Source of the DNA: JBCBTD01 sp039818825
Lineage (GTDB): Bacteria; Pseudomonadota; Alphaproteobacteria; Geminicoccales; Geminicoccaceae
Assembly (NCBI GenBank): GCA_039818825.1
Contig: JBCBTD010000044.1
Span: 1 to 34,188, forward strand
Length of the DNA: 34,188 nt
Direction: 5' to 3'
Part shown: positions 8,000 to 16,672 of the stretch, piece by piece
Numbering within the stretch: the stretch's first letter is position 1
Layout: each line of letters begins with the position of its first letter
Program-made: the position numbers and the translations under genes
The notes under the pieces: model-generated
Seen by the model: the letters and a program-made list of their open reading frames with translations, nothing else
Databases searched by the model: none
Told to the model about the DNA's origin: nothing

Positions 8000-8062
8000 T
8001 CGGCGGCGAAACGCCAAACGTCCAAAAGACATCTAAGGACTTGCGAATATGCTCCCGCCGGT

Positions 8063-8091
8063 GATCGGCCGGCCGGAGTTTTCGGCCGATC
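8063..8091 (+). promoter_or_regulatory. 9-bp inverted repeat in ccoG leader
   Basis: GATCGGCCG (8063-8071) and CGGCCGATC (8083-8091) are perfect inverted repeats with an 11-nt loop containing TTTT, 30 nt ahead of the ccoG ATG. It could be an mRNA hairpin or an operator; nothing distinguishes these from sequence alone. Confidence 0.3.
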
Positions 8092-8121
8092 GATCGTCGT
8101 TCGAACGGAGACCGCGCAGAC

Positions 8122-9627
8122 ATGGCGCACGCGCTCGAGAACCTCGCGAAGCAAGCCGTTGCGGAGACCGACGGCATCACCGCCGAGCAGGTCGAATCGC
8201 GCAAGCAGCAACGCGAGAGCGCGCTCTACGCCGGTCGTGTCTGGGTCTACCCGAAGTCGGTGCGCGGCACGTTTCGCAAGGTGAAATGGGCGGCGCTGGT
8301 CGTGCTGCTGGCTCTGTACTACGGCTTGCCGTGGGTCCGCTGGGACCGCGGCCCGGGCGCACCGGACCAAGCCCTGATGATCGACATGGCGGGGCGCCGC
8401 GCCTACTTCTTCGACATCGAGATTTGGCCGCAGGAAGTCTATTTCCTCACCGGCATTCTCGTCCTAGCTGCGTTCGGGCTGTTCCTCGCAACGTCGTTGT
8501 TCGGCCGGCTCTGGTGCGGCTTCGCCTGCCCACAGACGGTCTGGACGGATCTCTTCATGTGGGTCGAGCGGCGGATCGAAGGCGACCGCGCTGCCCGCAT
8601 TCGCCTCGACAAGGAGAGCTGGACCGGTGCCAAGTGGCGCAAGAAGGTCGCCAAGCACGGCGCTTGGGTGCTGATCGCGTTGGCGACCGGTGGCGCCTGG
8701 ATCCTCTATTTCGGCAACGCGCCGGACGTGTTGGTCCAAGTGCTGACGGGCGGCGCGGGTGCGACCGTTTACTTCTTCATCGGCCTCTTCACCTTCACCA
8801 CGTACCTCTTGGCCGGGATCGCCCGCGAACAGGTATGCACCTACATGTGCCCGTGGCCGCGCATCCAGGGCGCGCTCTTCGACCAGGACACGATGGCGGT
8901 CACCTACGAAGGCTGGCGCGGCGAGCCGCGCGGCCCGGCCAAGCGTGGCCAGAGCTTCGACGGCCGCGGTGATTGCATCGACTGCAAGCAGTGCGTCGCC
9001 GTTTGTCCCACCGGCGTCGACATTCGCGACGGCTTGCAACTGGAGTGCATCGGCTGCGGCTTGTGCATCGATGCCTGCAACGACGTCATGGAGCGGATCG
9101 GCCGACCGCGCCACCTGATCACCTACGACAGTGCCCGCAACACCGAGCTGCGCGGGCAGGGCGACCAGCCGCGCCGGCGGATCGTACGGCCACGTACGCT
9201 CATCTACGTCGCGTTGCTGGCTTTGGTGGGCGGGCTGATGCTGTTCGGCTTGGTCAACCGCGCCGAGATGCACGTCGGCATCGAGCGCGACCGCGCTGCG
9301 CTGTTCACGACGCTCTCGGACGGCAGCATCCGCAACGGCTACACCGTCAAGATCCAGAACAAGACCAACTACCCGCAGCTCTACGCGCTCGACATCGTCG
9401 GGCTGCCCGAGGGCGCCGAGACCTGGATCAACGGACGCTCGCCCGAGGCCGGCGGCGAAATGATGCTGAGCGCGGATGCCGATTCGATCGGCACCTACAC
9501 CTTGTTCGTTGCCATCCCGCGCCAGCAACTCCGAGCAGCGAGCACCGACCTCGTCTTCCACGTGACCTCGGAGTTCGGCGAGGTCGCTGAGGAACCAACC
9601 GTCTTCCGTGGGCCCGAGCAGCCATGA
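8122..9627 (+). CDS. ccoG: cbb3 oxidase assembly protein CcoG, 4Fe-4S copper reductase
   Basis: 501 residues. CcoG (FixG, RdxA/B) is a membrane ferredoxin-like protein reported to reduce Cu(II) during CuB delivery to CcoN. Visible features are several membrane spans (about 56-72, 105-128, 180-200, 212-234 and 350-372), CxxxCP-type pairs WCGFACP (131-137) and CTYMCP (239-244), and two 4Fe-4S motifs CIDCKQCVAVCP (285-296) and CIGCGLCIDACN (309-320). A C-terminal periplasmic Ig-like domain follows. The ATG at 8122 has GGAG upstream. Its stop overlaps the ATG of ccoH (ATGA at 9624-9627). The order ccoG-H-I-S is the classical one. Confidence 0.95.
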   Translation: MAHALENLAKQAVAETDGITAEQVESRKQQRESALYAGRVWVYPKSVRGTFRKVKWAALVVLLALYYGLPWVRWDRGPGAPDQALMIDMAGRRAYFFDIEIWPQEVYFLTGILVLAAFGLFLATSLFGRLWCGFACPQTVWTDLFMWVERRIEGDRAARIRLDKESWTGAKWRKKVAKHGAWVLIALATGGAWILYFGNAPDVLVQVLTGGAGATVYFFIGLFTFTTYLLAGIAREQVCTYMCPWPRIQGALFDQDTMAVTYEGWRGEPRGPAKRGQSFDGRGDCIDCKQCVAVCPTGVDIRDGLQLECIGCGLCIDACNDVMERIGRPRHLITYDSARNTELRGQGDQPRRRIVRPRTLIYVALLALVGGLMLFGLVNRAEMHVGIERDRAALFTTLSDGSIRNGYTVKIQNKTNYPQLYALDIVGLPEGAETWINGRSPEAGGEMMLSADADSIGTYTLFVAIPRQQLRAASTDLVFHVTSEFGEVAEEPTVFRGPEQP

Positions 9628-10100
9628 GCGAGCGCAAGAGTGCCTGGATTCCGTGGGTCTTCGTCGGCTTTTTCGCCGTGGTCCTGGTGGTCAACGCCAC
9701 GATGATTTACGCCGCGGTGACGACCTTCGGCGGTCTCGATCGCCCCAAGGCCTTCGCCCGCGGTATCGGCTACAACGACGTGCTGGCGGCCAAGCGCGTG
9801 CAGGACGAGCTCGGATGGGCGGTCACCGTGAGCCACGAGCCCGTCGATGGTGCCAGCGGCCGGTTGCGCGTCGACCTCGTCGACGGTGACGCCAGCCCTC
9901 TCGGCGGAGCCGACGTCCGGGCCATGTTGGAGCGGCCGACCAACGCGGCCATGGACTTCGACACCTGGCTGGTCGCCGCAGGTGACGGGAGCTATCTCGC
10001 CGAACTCGACTGGCCTGCGGTGGGTGTTTGGGACGTCGTCGTCTTCGTGCGTCGCGGCGAGGACCGTTTCCAAACCCAGGAACGCATCGTCGTCCGATGA
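9624..10100 (+). CDS. ccoH: cbb3 oxidase assembly protein CcoH/FixH
   Basis: 158 residues. One N-terminal span (about 9-32, PWVFVGFFAVVLVVNATMIY) is followed by a periplasmic domain with the family region around the R-G-I-G-Y-N-D segment. FixH proteins associate with CcoN during maturation of the cbb3 complex. Its start overlaps ccoG by 4 nt and its stop overlaps ccoI by 4 nt, so the three are translationally coupled. Confidence 0.9.
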   Translation: MSERKSAWIPWVFVGFFAVVLVVNATMIYAAVTTFGGLDRPKAFARGIGYNDVLAAKRVQDELGWAVTVSHEPVDGASGRLRVDLVDGDASPLGGADVRAMLERPTNAAMDFDTWLVAAGDGSYLAELDWPAVGVWDVVVFVRRGEDRFQTQERIVVR

Positions 10101-12307
10101 GTGCCTCGCTGTCTCCAGCGCTCGACGCCGACGGTCATGACGACGTCCAGGGCCTCGAAGCCTATGTCGAGGCCGACGGTTCCATGTGTCGCCTCGATCT
10201 GCTGGCCGAAGGCGTCCATTGCGGCGGGTGCGTGCGCAAGATCGAGACGGCGCTCGGTGCTCAAGCGGGAACGGTCGCGGCCCGGGTGAACCTGACGACC
10301 CGGCGGCTCAGCCTCGCCTGGAACGGAACGCCCGACGAGGCGGCCGAGCGCTTGGCGCCGGTGCAGGCTCTCGGCTTTCGGCTGGTCCCGTTCGCGCCAG
10401 AGGTCGCCGCTGACGACGAGGCCGCGGAACGCCGGGCGCTGTTGCGGGCGATGGCGGTCGCCGGCTTCGCGGCCGCCAACGTCATGTTGCTCTCGGTTTC
10501 GGTGTGGGCCGGTCACGCCCACGGCATGGCCGACAGCACGCGGACCCTGCTGCACTGGTTTTCGGCGTTGATCGCGCTGCCGGCCATCGCCGTCGCCGGC
10601 CTACCGTTCTTCCGTTCGGCATTGGGCGTGCTGCGGCTCGGCCGGACCAACATGGACGTGCCGATCTCGCTCGCGGTCATCCTGGCGCCGGCGGTCAGCC
10701 TGTTCGAGACCCTCCGGCACGGGCCACACGCCTATTTCGACAGCGCGGTCATGCTGCTGTTCTTCCTGCTGGTCGGCCGCTACCTCGACCGTGCCGCCCG
10801 CGGTCGCGCACGTGAGGCGGCAACGCGTCTTCTGGCGCTCGGTGCCCGCGCGGTGACCGTCATCGCCCCCGACGGCCGTCACCGCGCGCTGCCGCCGCGA
10901 CTGATCGAGCCGGGCATGACGGTGCTGGTCACGGCGGGCGAGCGGATCGGCGTCGACGGTCGCGTTCGCGCCGGTGCGTCCGACGTCGACACCAGCCTGA
11001 TCACCGGCGAGAGCCTCCCCCAGGCCGTCGCGCCGGGAGATTTGGTCTTCGCTGGAACGCTCAACGCTTCGGCGCCATTGACCGTGACCGTCACGCGGGC
11101 CGGCGACGAGACTCTGCTCGCCGACGTCGTCCGCATGATGGAGGTCGCCGAGCACCAAAAGGGCCGCTTCGTCGGGATCGCCGAGCGGGTTGCCGGGTGG
11201 TACGCACCGGTCGTCCATGCGCTGGCGCTGGCGGCGTTTCTCGTCTGGTGGTTGGTCGTGGGCATCGCCTGGCCCGACGCGCTGATGATCGCCTGCGCGG
11301 TACTCATCATCACCTGCCCTTGCGCGCTGGGTTTGGCCGTGCCCGTCGTGCAGATCGTTGCCAGCGAACGCCTGTTGAAGCGCGGCGTGTTGCTGAAAGC
11401 CGCAACCGCTCTGGAGCGCTTGGCAACGGTCGACCACGTCGTGTTCGACAAGACCGGCACGCTGACCCGTGGGCGGCCCGAACTGCTCAGCGCCGATGGC
11501 GCCGATCTCCTCGAGGCCGGCGCACTCGCCCAGCACAGCCGGCATCCGTTGGCCCGCGCGCTTCGCCGTGCGGCCGGCGACGATGCGGCCTCGATCGCGG
11601 TCGAGCAGGTCGCCGAGCATCCGGGCGCCGGGCTCGACGGCGTCATCCGCGGTTTGCCGGTGAGGCTCGGTCGGCGCAGCTGGGTGGCACCCGAGGCGCC
11701 CGACGGGGGCAGTGCGACGATGGAGTTGTGGTTCCGGATCGGCGACGAGCCGCCCAGGCGCTTCGCCTTCGAGGACGCGCTGCGTGACGATGCGGCGGCC
11801 ACGGTCGACCACCTGCGCCGTATCGGTTGCGAGGTGGAGCTGCTTTCGGGCGACCGGCCGGCCGCCGTTCGGGTCGCCGCGGCGGGCGTCGGAATCGAGC
11901 ACTGGCAGGCGGCACGCGGCCCCGCCGACAAGGTCGCACGGTTGGCGGCGCTGCGGGATGCCGGCCGCCATGTGCTGATGGTCGGCGACGGCCTGAACGA
12001 CGCACCGTCACTTGCGGCTGCCGAGGCTTCGCTGTCGCCGGCCTCGGCGGCCGACGTCAGCCAAACGGCCGCCGATGCCGTGTTCCAGGGTGAGCGGCTG
12101 GGGCCGGTGCTGGAGACGGTGCAAACCGCACGAGCCGCCGACCGGCTGGTGCGCCAGAACCTGGCTCTCGCCTTCGCCTACAATGCGGTCGCCGTGCCGA
12201 TCGCGCTGGCCGGGATGGTGACGCCGCTGATCGCCGCCGTCGCGATGTCGGGCTCGTCGATCCTGGTCGTCACCAACGCGCTCCGCCTGCGCGCCCGGCG
12301 ACGTTGA
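10097..12307 (+). CDS. ccoI: Copper-translocating P-type ATPase for cbb3 assembly
   Basis: 736 residues from the ATG at 10097, which overlaps the ccoH stop as ATGA. CcoI (FixI) is a CopA2-type P1B ATPase that exports Cu+ to the periplasm for CuB insertion rather than for detoxification. In order: an N-terminal metal-binding domain with HCGGC at 41-45 (Cys42, Cys45), membrane spans, the actuator loop TGES at 303-306, the transmembrane metal site CPC at 407-409, the phosphorylation motif DKTGT at 451-455, an HP motif (SRHPLA) in the nucleotide domain, and GDGLNDAPS near 630. All catalytic residues are present. ccoS follows 22 nt later. Confidence 0.95.
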   Translation: MSASLSPALDADGHDDVQGLEAYVEADGSMCRLDLLAEGVHCGGCVRKIETALGAQAGTVAARVNLTTRRLSLAWNGTPDEAAERLAPVQALGFRLVPFAPEVAADDEAAERRALLRAMAVAGFAAANVMLLSVSVWAGHAHGMADSTRTLLHWFSALIALPAIAVAGLPFFRSALGVLRLGRTNMDVPISLAVILAPAVSLFETLRHGPHAYFDSAVMLLFFLLVGRYLDRAARGRAREAATRLLALGARAVTVIAPDGRHRALPPRLIEPGMTVLVTAGERIGVDGRVRAGASDVDTSLITGESLPQAVAPGDLVFAGTLNASAPLTVTVTRAGDETLLADVVRMMEVAEHQKGRFVGIAERVAGWYAPVVHALALAAFLVWWLVVGIAWPDALMIACAVLIITCPCALGLAVPVVQIVASERLLKRGVLLKAATALERLATVDHVVFDKTGTLTRGRPELLSADGADLLEAGALAQHSRHPLARALRRAAGDDAASIAVEQVAEHPGAGLDGVIRGLPVRLGRRSWVAPEAPDGGSATMELWFRIGDEPPRRFAFEDALRDDAAATVDHLRRIGCEVELLSGDRPAAVRVAAAGVGIEHWQAARGPADKVARLAALRDAGRHVLMVGDGLNDAPSLAAAEASLSPASAADVSQTAADAVFQGERLGPVLETVQTARAADRLVRQNLALAFAYNAVAVPIALAGMVTPLIAAVAMSGSSILVVTNALRLRARRR

Positions 12308-12329
12308 CTGGTCCGAGGAGGCCCCGGCC

Positions 12330-12509
12330 ATGGACATACTCCTGTTGCTGATTCCGGTGGCGCTGTTCCTCGGCGGCCTCGGCCTCGTCGGGTTCCTGTG
12401 GGCGCTCCGTTCCGGGCAGTTCGACGACCCCCAGGGCGCCGCCGAACGAATTCTCTACGACGAAGATGACACACCTCCGCAGCGAAAGACGCCACCTCTG
12501 GCCGATTGA
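12330..12509 (+). CDS. ccoS: cbb3 oxidase assembly protein CcoS
   Basis: 59 residues: one membrane span (residues 2-26) followed by the hallmark R-S-G-Q-F-D-D-P motif at 27-34 and ERILYDED. CcoS/FixS is required for cofactor insertion into CcoN. GAGGAGG lies just before the ATG. It closes the assembly operon; the tolC-like gene starts 89 nt downstream. Confidence 0.93.
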   Translation: MDILLLLIPVALFLGGLGLVGFLWALRSGQFDDPQGAAERILYDEDDTPPQRKTPPLAD

Positions 12510-12598
12510 GTTTGCACATGGTCGAAAACCGTTATGGTCTCGGCCACGATGGTCAGCACCGTCTCGATCGCTCCATGGTTGAAGGGACTCGAACCGAC

Positions 12599-14032
12599 AT
12601 GCCGCGAACCGGACCTCTCCGCGCCGGCCTTCGAACCCTCGGAATGGCCTTCCTCCTGACGACGACGGCATTGGCACCCGTGGCGGCTCAGAACCTGCAC
12701 GAGGCGCTCGAACAGGCCTACCAGACCAACCCGGATCTCTTGGCGGCGCGTGCTGAGCTGCGAGCCGTGGACGAAAGCGTGAGCCAGGCCTATTCGCGCT
12801 ATCGCCCGACCCTGTCGGTCCAGGGGCGCAGCGAGGGCAGCACGGGGCGAGTGGACGGCCGCAGCGTGCAGCTGTTCACCAACAGTGTCGGGCTCAACAT
12901 CACCCAGAACATCTACGAGGGTGGCCGGACGGTCGCGTCGATCGACAGCGCGGTGAACCAGGTCGGCCAGCAGCGCGCGGTGCTTCTGTCCGTCGAGCAA
13001 GGCATCCTGCTCGACGCCGTGACGGCGTACACGGACGTGGTGCGGCGGACCCGGCGGGTCGATCTGGCGGTCAACAACGAGCAGCGGCTGGCCCGCCAGC
13101 TCCAGGCGACGGTCGATCGGTTCGAGGTCGGCGAGGTCACCCGGACCGACGTCGCCCAGGCCGAGGCACGGCTCGCCGATGCGGCCGCCCAGCGGGTCAG
13201 CGACGAGGGCGAACTGGCGGTGTCGATCGGCGTGTACGAGGCGGTGATCGGCGTGCGTCCAGGTACGCTCTCCTCCCGCGAGGCGACCGTCGCGTCGCCC
13301 GCATCGCTGGTCGAAGCCCAGGCGCGCTCCGAGAAGAACCCGGCGCTGGTCGCTGCCGAGTTCTCCGTCCAGGCGGCGCTCGCCGATGTCCGGGTCAACC
13401 AGGCCGACCTGCTGCCGAGCTTGGACCTCGAAGGCAGCGTGTCCTACGTGAACAACCCCAGTCGGCTCATCACCAACGACACCGAGGGGCGGATCGGCGC
13501 GATCGTCACCATTCCGCTCTATCAGGGTGGCGCCGAGTACTCGCGGGTCCGGCAATCGAAGCAGATCGTCGAACAACGACGCCACGAGTTCGACTTGGCG
13601 CGCCGCGACGTTCGGGAGTTGGTGACGACCGAGTGGGAGGACCTGGTGACGGCCCGCGCGGCGCTGCGTTCCATCGAAGAGTCCGTTCGTGCAAACCAAA
13701 TCGCCCTCGAGGGCGTGCAGACCGAGGCGCAGGTCGGTGCCCGGACGGTCCTCGACGTCCTCGATGCGGAGCAGGAACTGTTCGAAGCGCAGCAGAACGA
13801 GGTCGATGCGCGCGCGTTCGAGATCGTGGCGCTCTATTCACTGGTGGCGGCGATGGGCGAGCTGACCGCCGAAGCACTCGATCTGGACGTCAGCCTCTAC
13901 GATCCGCGCGTGCACTACGACGAGGTCAAGACCCAGCCCTTCGGTCTGGACGCTGGCAAGCGCACCACGATCTTCGAGGACATCGACTTCCAGCGCGAAT
14001 GGAGCCAGCGGACGGCTGCAGAAGCGAACTGA
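12599..14032 (+). CDS. tolC: TolC-family outer-membrane efflux/secretion channel
   Basis: 477 residues from the ATG at 12599. This start gives a clean signal peptide (MPRTGPLRAGLRTLGMAFLL, hydrophobic core, Ala-x-Ala end before QNLHEAL); in-frame starts further left lack both signal peptide and ribosome-binding site, while GAAGGGA lies ahead of this one. The two OEP repeats are visible: LHEALEQAYQTNPDLLAARA near the N-terminus and the second around SLVEAQARSEKNPALVAAEF, each followed by long helical stretches. The YTDVVRR and LDVLDAEQELFEAQ blocks are typical. It forms the trimeric outer-membrane duct used by type I secretion and RND pumps; no partner transporter is nearby. Confidence 0.9.
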   Translation: MPRTGPLRAGLRTLGMAFLLTTTALAPVAAQNLHEALEQAYQTNPDLLAARAELRAVDESVSQAYSRYRPTLSVQGRSEGSTGRVDGRSVQLFTNSVGLNITQNIYEGGRTVASIDSAVNQVGQQRAVLLSVEQGILLDAVTAYTDVVRRTRRVDLAVNNEQRLARQLQATVDRFEVGEVTRTDVAQAEARLADAAAQRVSDEGELAVSIGVYEAVIGVRPGTLSSREATVASPASLVEAQARSEKNPALVAAEFSVQAALADVRVNQADLLPSLDLEGSVSYVNNPSRLITNDTEGRIGAIVTIPLYQGGAEYSRVRQSKQIVEQRRHEFDLARRDVRELVTTEWEDLVTARAALRSIEESVRANQIALEGVQTEAQVGARTVLDVLDAEQELFEAQQNEVDARAFEIVALYSLVAAMGELTAEALDLDVSLYDPRVHYDEVKTQPFGLDAGKRTTIFEDIDFQREWSQRTAAEAN

Positions 14033-14045
14033 CGCCGGGGATCTT

Positions 14046-14105
14046 CTGACGCGTTCCGGCCACCGCCGCGGCCACCGGCCGCGGCGGTGGGGTGATCGGC
14101 GTCAG
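14046..14105. terminator. Nested dyads: strong bidirectional hairpin between converging genes
   Basis: A perfect 14-bp stem (14060-14073 with 14077-14090) with a 3-nt loop lies between the converging tolC-like gene and the small leftward gene. It is flanked by an outer 7-bp inverted repeat CTGACGC (14046-14052)/GCGTCAG (14099-14105), the right arm of which contains the stop of the leftward gene. No T tract on either strand; the location makes a two-way terminator the best reading. Confidence 0.6.
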
Positions 14106-14353
14106 GAGGCGCGCGCGCGGCGCTCGGTCGCTACGTTGGCCGCACCGATTTCGCGAGCGACGGCCGCCACGGTCCCTTCCGTGTCATCGTCTCGTTCGTC
14201 GGCCTGGTAAGCCGCACCGTCTTCCGCCAAGCCGTTGAGGATGGCGCGTTCGGCGTCGAGCCAGTTGTCGACGTCGCTCAAATGGGCGCGTGATGGCTCC
14301 ATCGAGAGTTGAAAGGCCTGGCGGCGGATGCGTTCGAGGGTGTCACGATTCAT
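14102..14353 (-). CDS. Small hypothetical protein with DUF2934-like N-terminus
   Basis: 83 residues, hydrophilic. The start is well supported by AGGAG 9 nt before the ATG. The N-terminal half (ERIRRQAFQL, then D-x-W-L-x-A-E-R-A-I-L) resembles the short DUF2934 pattern (I-R-x-x-A-Y ... HWLRAE), but with weaker agreement, so the family is tentative. The C-terminal half is acidic, then Ala/Arg-rich and probably disordered. No function can be assigned. It is transcribed away from rpsB. Confidence 0.55.
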   Translation of the reverse strand: MNRDTLERIRRQAFQLSMEPSRAHLSDVDNWLDAERAILNGLAEDGAAYQADERDDDTEGTVAAVAREIGAANVATERRARAS

Positions 14354-14650
14354 GGTCGGTCTCCTGATCGAAACGGTTCTACTTTAGGGATGGGCAACCT
14401 AGAGATAATCGCCTAATACGCGAAAAACTCAAGCCTTGCGTCAACCGGCTTTGGGCCCCGTGGATCGCGCTTCTCGTGGCCCGCCCGGCGCCTGCCGTTC
14501 CCCAGGTTCCGCTCCGCTCGCTCTTGCTTTCTCGGCCACTCTCGCCTAAAGCCGCGCCATCTCTCACGCGGGCTGAGCGATCGGTTGATCGTGTCCGGTG
14601 CCTTCTCGAAGGCCACGCCCGCGGCGGCTCAACCGGACTTGGAAGACGAC
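14354..14650. promoter_or_regulatory. Divergent intergenic region and rpsB leader
   Basis: A 297-nt non-coding stretch between the small leftward gene and rpsB. It has an AT-richer patch near 14390-14440 suited to the divergent promoters. A candidate rpsB promoter is TTGCTT (14524-14529), 17 nt, TAAAGC (14547-14552), which leaves a leader of about 95 nt. I see no tRNA and no clear S2-binding leader structure. Confidence 0.35.
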
Positions 14651-15619
14651 ATGACGTTCCCGACCTTCACCATGCGCCAGCTACTCGAAGCTGGCGTCCA
14701 CTTCGGCCACGTGACACGCCGCTGGAATCCGCGGATGGCGCCGTACCTCTATGGCGCGCGCAACGGGGTCCACATCATCGATCTCACGCAGACGGTGCCG
14801 ATGATGCATCGGGCGCTGACGATGACGCGCGAGACCATCGCCAACAACGGCCGCGTGCTGTTCGTCGGCACCAAGCGTCAGGCGCAGGAGCCGGTGGCGG
14901 GCGCCGCGCAGCGTTGCGGGCAGTACTACGTGAACCACCGCTGGCTCGGTGGGATGCTCACCAACTGGCGCACGATCTCCCATTCGATCCGCAAACTGCG
15001 TGACATCGAGGCGCGGCTCGGCGAGTCGAGCAGCGGCTTCACCAAGAAGGAGCTGCTGCAGCTCAATCGCGAGCGCGACAAGCTGGAGCGGGCGCTCGGT
15101 GGCATCAAGGACATGGGTGGCTTGCCGGACCTCTTGTTCGTCATCGACACCAACAAGGAGGCGCTGGCGATCGCCGAGGCCAACACGCTGAACATCCCCG
15201 TGATCGCGGTGGTCGACAGCAACTCGTCGCCCGAGGGTGTGAACTACCCGATCCCGGGCAACGACGACGCCAGCCGGGCGATCAACCTTTACTGCGATCT
15301 GATGGTCGGCGCGGTGCTGGACGGCATCCAGGCCGAGATGCATGCGTCCGGCGTCGATCTGGGCTCCCTCGACGAGCAGATCGACGACAGTGTGGACGAC
15401 GCAGAGGTCGCGCCGGAGCCGGTTGCCGAGCCTGTCGACGAAACGGCGCTCGCAGCGGAGCCGGAGGTCGTCGCCGAACCCGCGCCCGAGCCGGAGGCCG
15501 CCGTCGAGCCGCCTGCCCAGGAGATACCTGCCGAGGAGCCGACTGCGGTGGCTGCGGCGGAGGAGCCTGTCGACACTGCGGTCGCCGAAGAAGGCGAACA
15601 GCGGGCCGTGGCGACGTGA
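14651..15619 (+). CDS. rpsB: 30S ribosomal protein S2
   Basis: 322 residues from the ATG at 14651 (MTFPTFTMRQLLEAGVHFGH). Family signatures are HFGHVTRRWNPRM, GTKRQAQ, YVNHRWLGGMLTNW and the block N-I-P-V-I-A-V-V-D-S-N. S2 joins the small subunit late in assembly. The folded part ends near residue 235; a further 88-residue tail rich in Glu, Pro, Ala and Val (no basic residues for long stretches) makes the protein much longer than the 241 residues of E. coli S2. Such acidic tails occur in other alphaproteobacteria. In-frame upstream codons lack a ribosome-binding site. First gene of the long rightward cluster. Confidence 0.97.
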   Translation: MTFPTFTMRQLLEAGVHFGHVTRRWNPRMAPYLYGARNGVHIIDLTQTVPMMHRALTMTRETIANNGRVLFVGTKRQAQEPVAGAAQRCGQYYVNHRWLGGMLTNWRTISHSIRKLRDIEARLGESSSGFTKKELLQLNRERDKLERALGGIKDMGGLPDLLFVIDTNKEALAIAEANTLNIPVIAVVDSNSSPEGVNYPIPGNDDASRAINLYCDLMVGAVLDGIQAEMHASGVDLGSLDEQIDDSVDDAEVAPEPVAEPVDETALAAEPEVVAEPAPEPEAAVEPPAQEIPAEEPTAVAAAEEPVDTAVAEEGEQRAVAT

Positions 15620-15659
15620 AATCGATGATGCGAACCGCTATCCTGACGTCGGAGGACTG

Positions 15660-16586
15660 ATGGCCGAGATTTCCGCTGCGCGGGTGAAGGAGCTTCGCGA
15701 GAAGACCGGCGCCGGCATGATGGACTGCAAGAAGGCGCTCGGCGAAAGCGATGGCGACCTGGAAGCCGCGTCCGACTGGCTGCGGAAGAAGGGTCTTGCG
15801 GCCGCGGCGAAGAAGGCTGGCCGCGCCGCTGCAGAAGGATTGGTCGGCGTGGTCGTCGACGGTGCCGGCGGCGCGCTGGTCGAGGTCAACAGCGAAACCG
15901 ACTTCGTCGCCCGTAACGACGCTTTTCGCGAGATGGTCACGGCGATCGCGGCGAAGGCGCCCGCCGCTGGCGGCGACGTCTCGGTGCTCGAGGGCCTGTC
16001 GCTCGGCACCGGCCGGACCGTGGCCGAGGAAATCACCAACGCCATCGGTGTCATCGGCGAGAACATGACGTTGCGCCGCACGGCCGTGCTCGAGGTCGAT
16101 CAAGGCTTGGTTGGCGGCTACGTCCACAGCCAAGTGGCGCCGGGCCTGGGCAAGATCGGGGTGCTCGTCGGGTTGCGGTCCGCAGCCACCGACCGGTCCG
16201 CGCTCGGCGAACTCGCCAAGCAGCTCGCCATGCACGTCGCGGCGGCCAGCCCCAGCTCGACCACGGTCGCGGAGCTCGATCCGGCGTTGATCGAACGCGA
16301 AAAGTCGATCCTTGCCGACCAGGCGGCGGCCAGCGGCAAGCCGCCGGCCATCGTCGAGAAGATGGTCGAAGGCCGACTCCGGAAGTTCTACGAGGAAGTC
16401 GTGCTGCTGGAGCAGGTCTTCGTCATCGACACCGACAAGAAGGTCGGTCAGGTCGTCGACGCGTGCGCCGAGGCGGTCGGCTCACCGGTCGAGGTGACCG
16501 GCTTCGTGAAGTTCGTGCTCGGCGAGGGGATCGAGAAGCCGACGAGTGATCTGGCGGCCGAGGTCGCACAGCTTGCCGGCAGCTGA
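15660..16586 (+). CDS. tsf: Translation elongation factor Ts
   Basis: 308 residues, beginning MAEISAARVKELREKTGAGM; the N-terminal UBA-like domain with MMDCKKAL, then the core with the EF-Tu-contact motif TDFVARND near residue 80. EF-Ts exchanges GDP for GTP on EF-Tu. The ATG at 15660 has GGAGG 4 nt before it. A 40-nt gap separates it from rpsB, the usual pairing. Confidence 0.97.
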   Translation: MAEISAARVKELREKTGAGMMDCKKALGESDGDLEAASDWLRKKGLAAAAKKAGRAAAEGLVGVVVDGAGGALVEVNSETDFVARNDAFREMVTAIAAKAPAAGGDVSVLEGLSLGTGRTVAEEITNAIGVIGENMTLRRTAVLEVDQGLVGGYVHSQVAPGLGKIGVLVGLRSAATDRSALGELAKQLAMHVAAASPSSTTVAELDPALIEREKSILADQAAASGKPPAIVEKMVEGRLRKFYEEVVLLEQVFVIDTDKKVGQVVDACAEAVGSPVEVTGFVKFVLGEGIEKPTSDLAAEVAQLAGS

Positions 16587-16622
16587 TCGCCGGGCCTGAC
16601 TACGCGGCTGGGCCGGGTCGGG

Positions 16623-16637
16623 CTGCCGGCCCGGCAG
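16623..16637 (+). other. Small hairpin between tsf and pyrH
   Basis: CTGCCG and CGGCAG pair around a GCC loop in the 86-nt gap. It may be a weak attenuator or an mRNA processing site; no T tract follows. Confidence 0.25.
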
Positions 16638-16672
16638 GCGCGCGTTCCTCTGCCCGAGCGCGAGGCCAGCTG

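Noticed and set aside
12506..12598. Longer TolC-like start at 12506, 12518 or 12575
   Set aside because: These would place 8-31 hydrophilic residues before the signal peptide; the ATG at 12599 gives a standard signal peptide and has GAAGGGA upstream.
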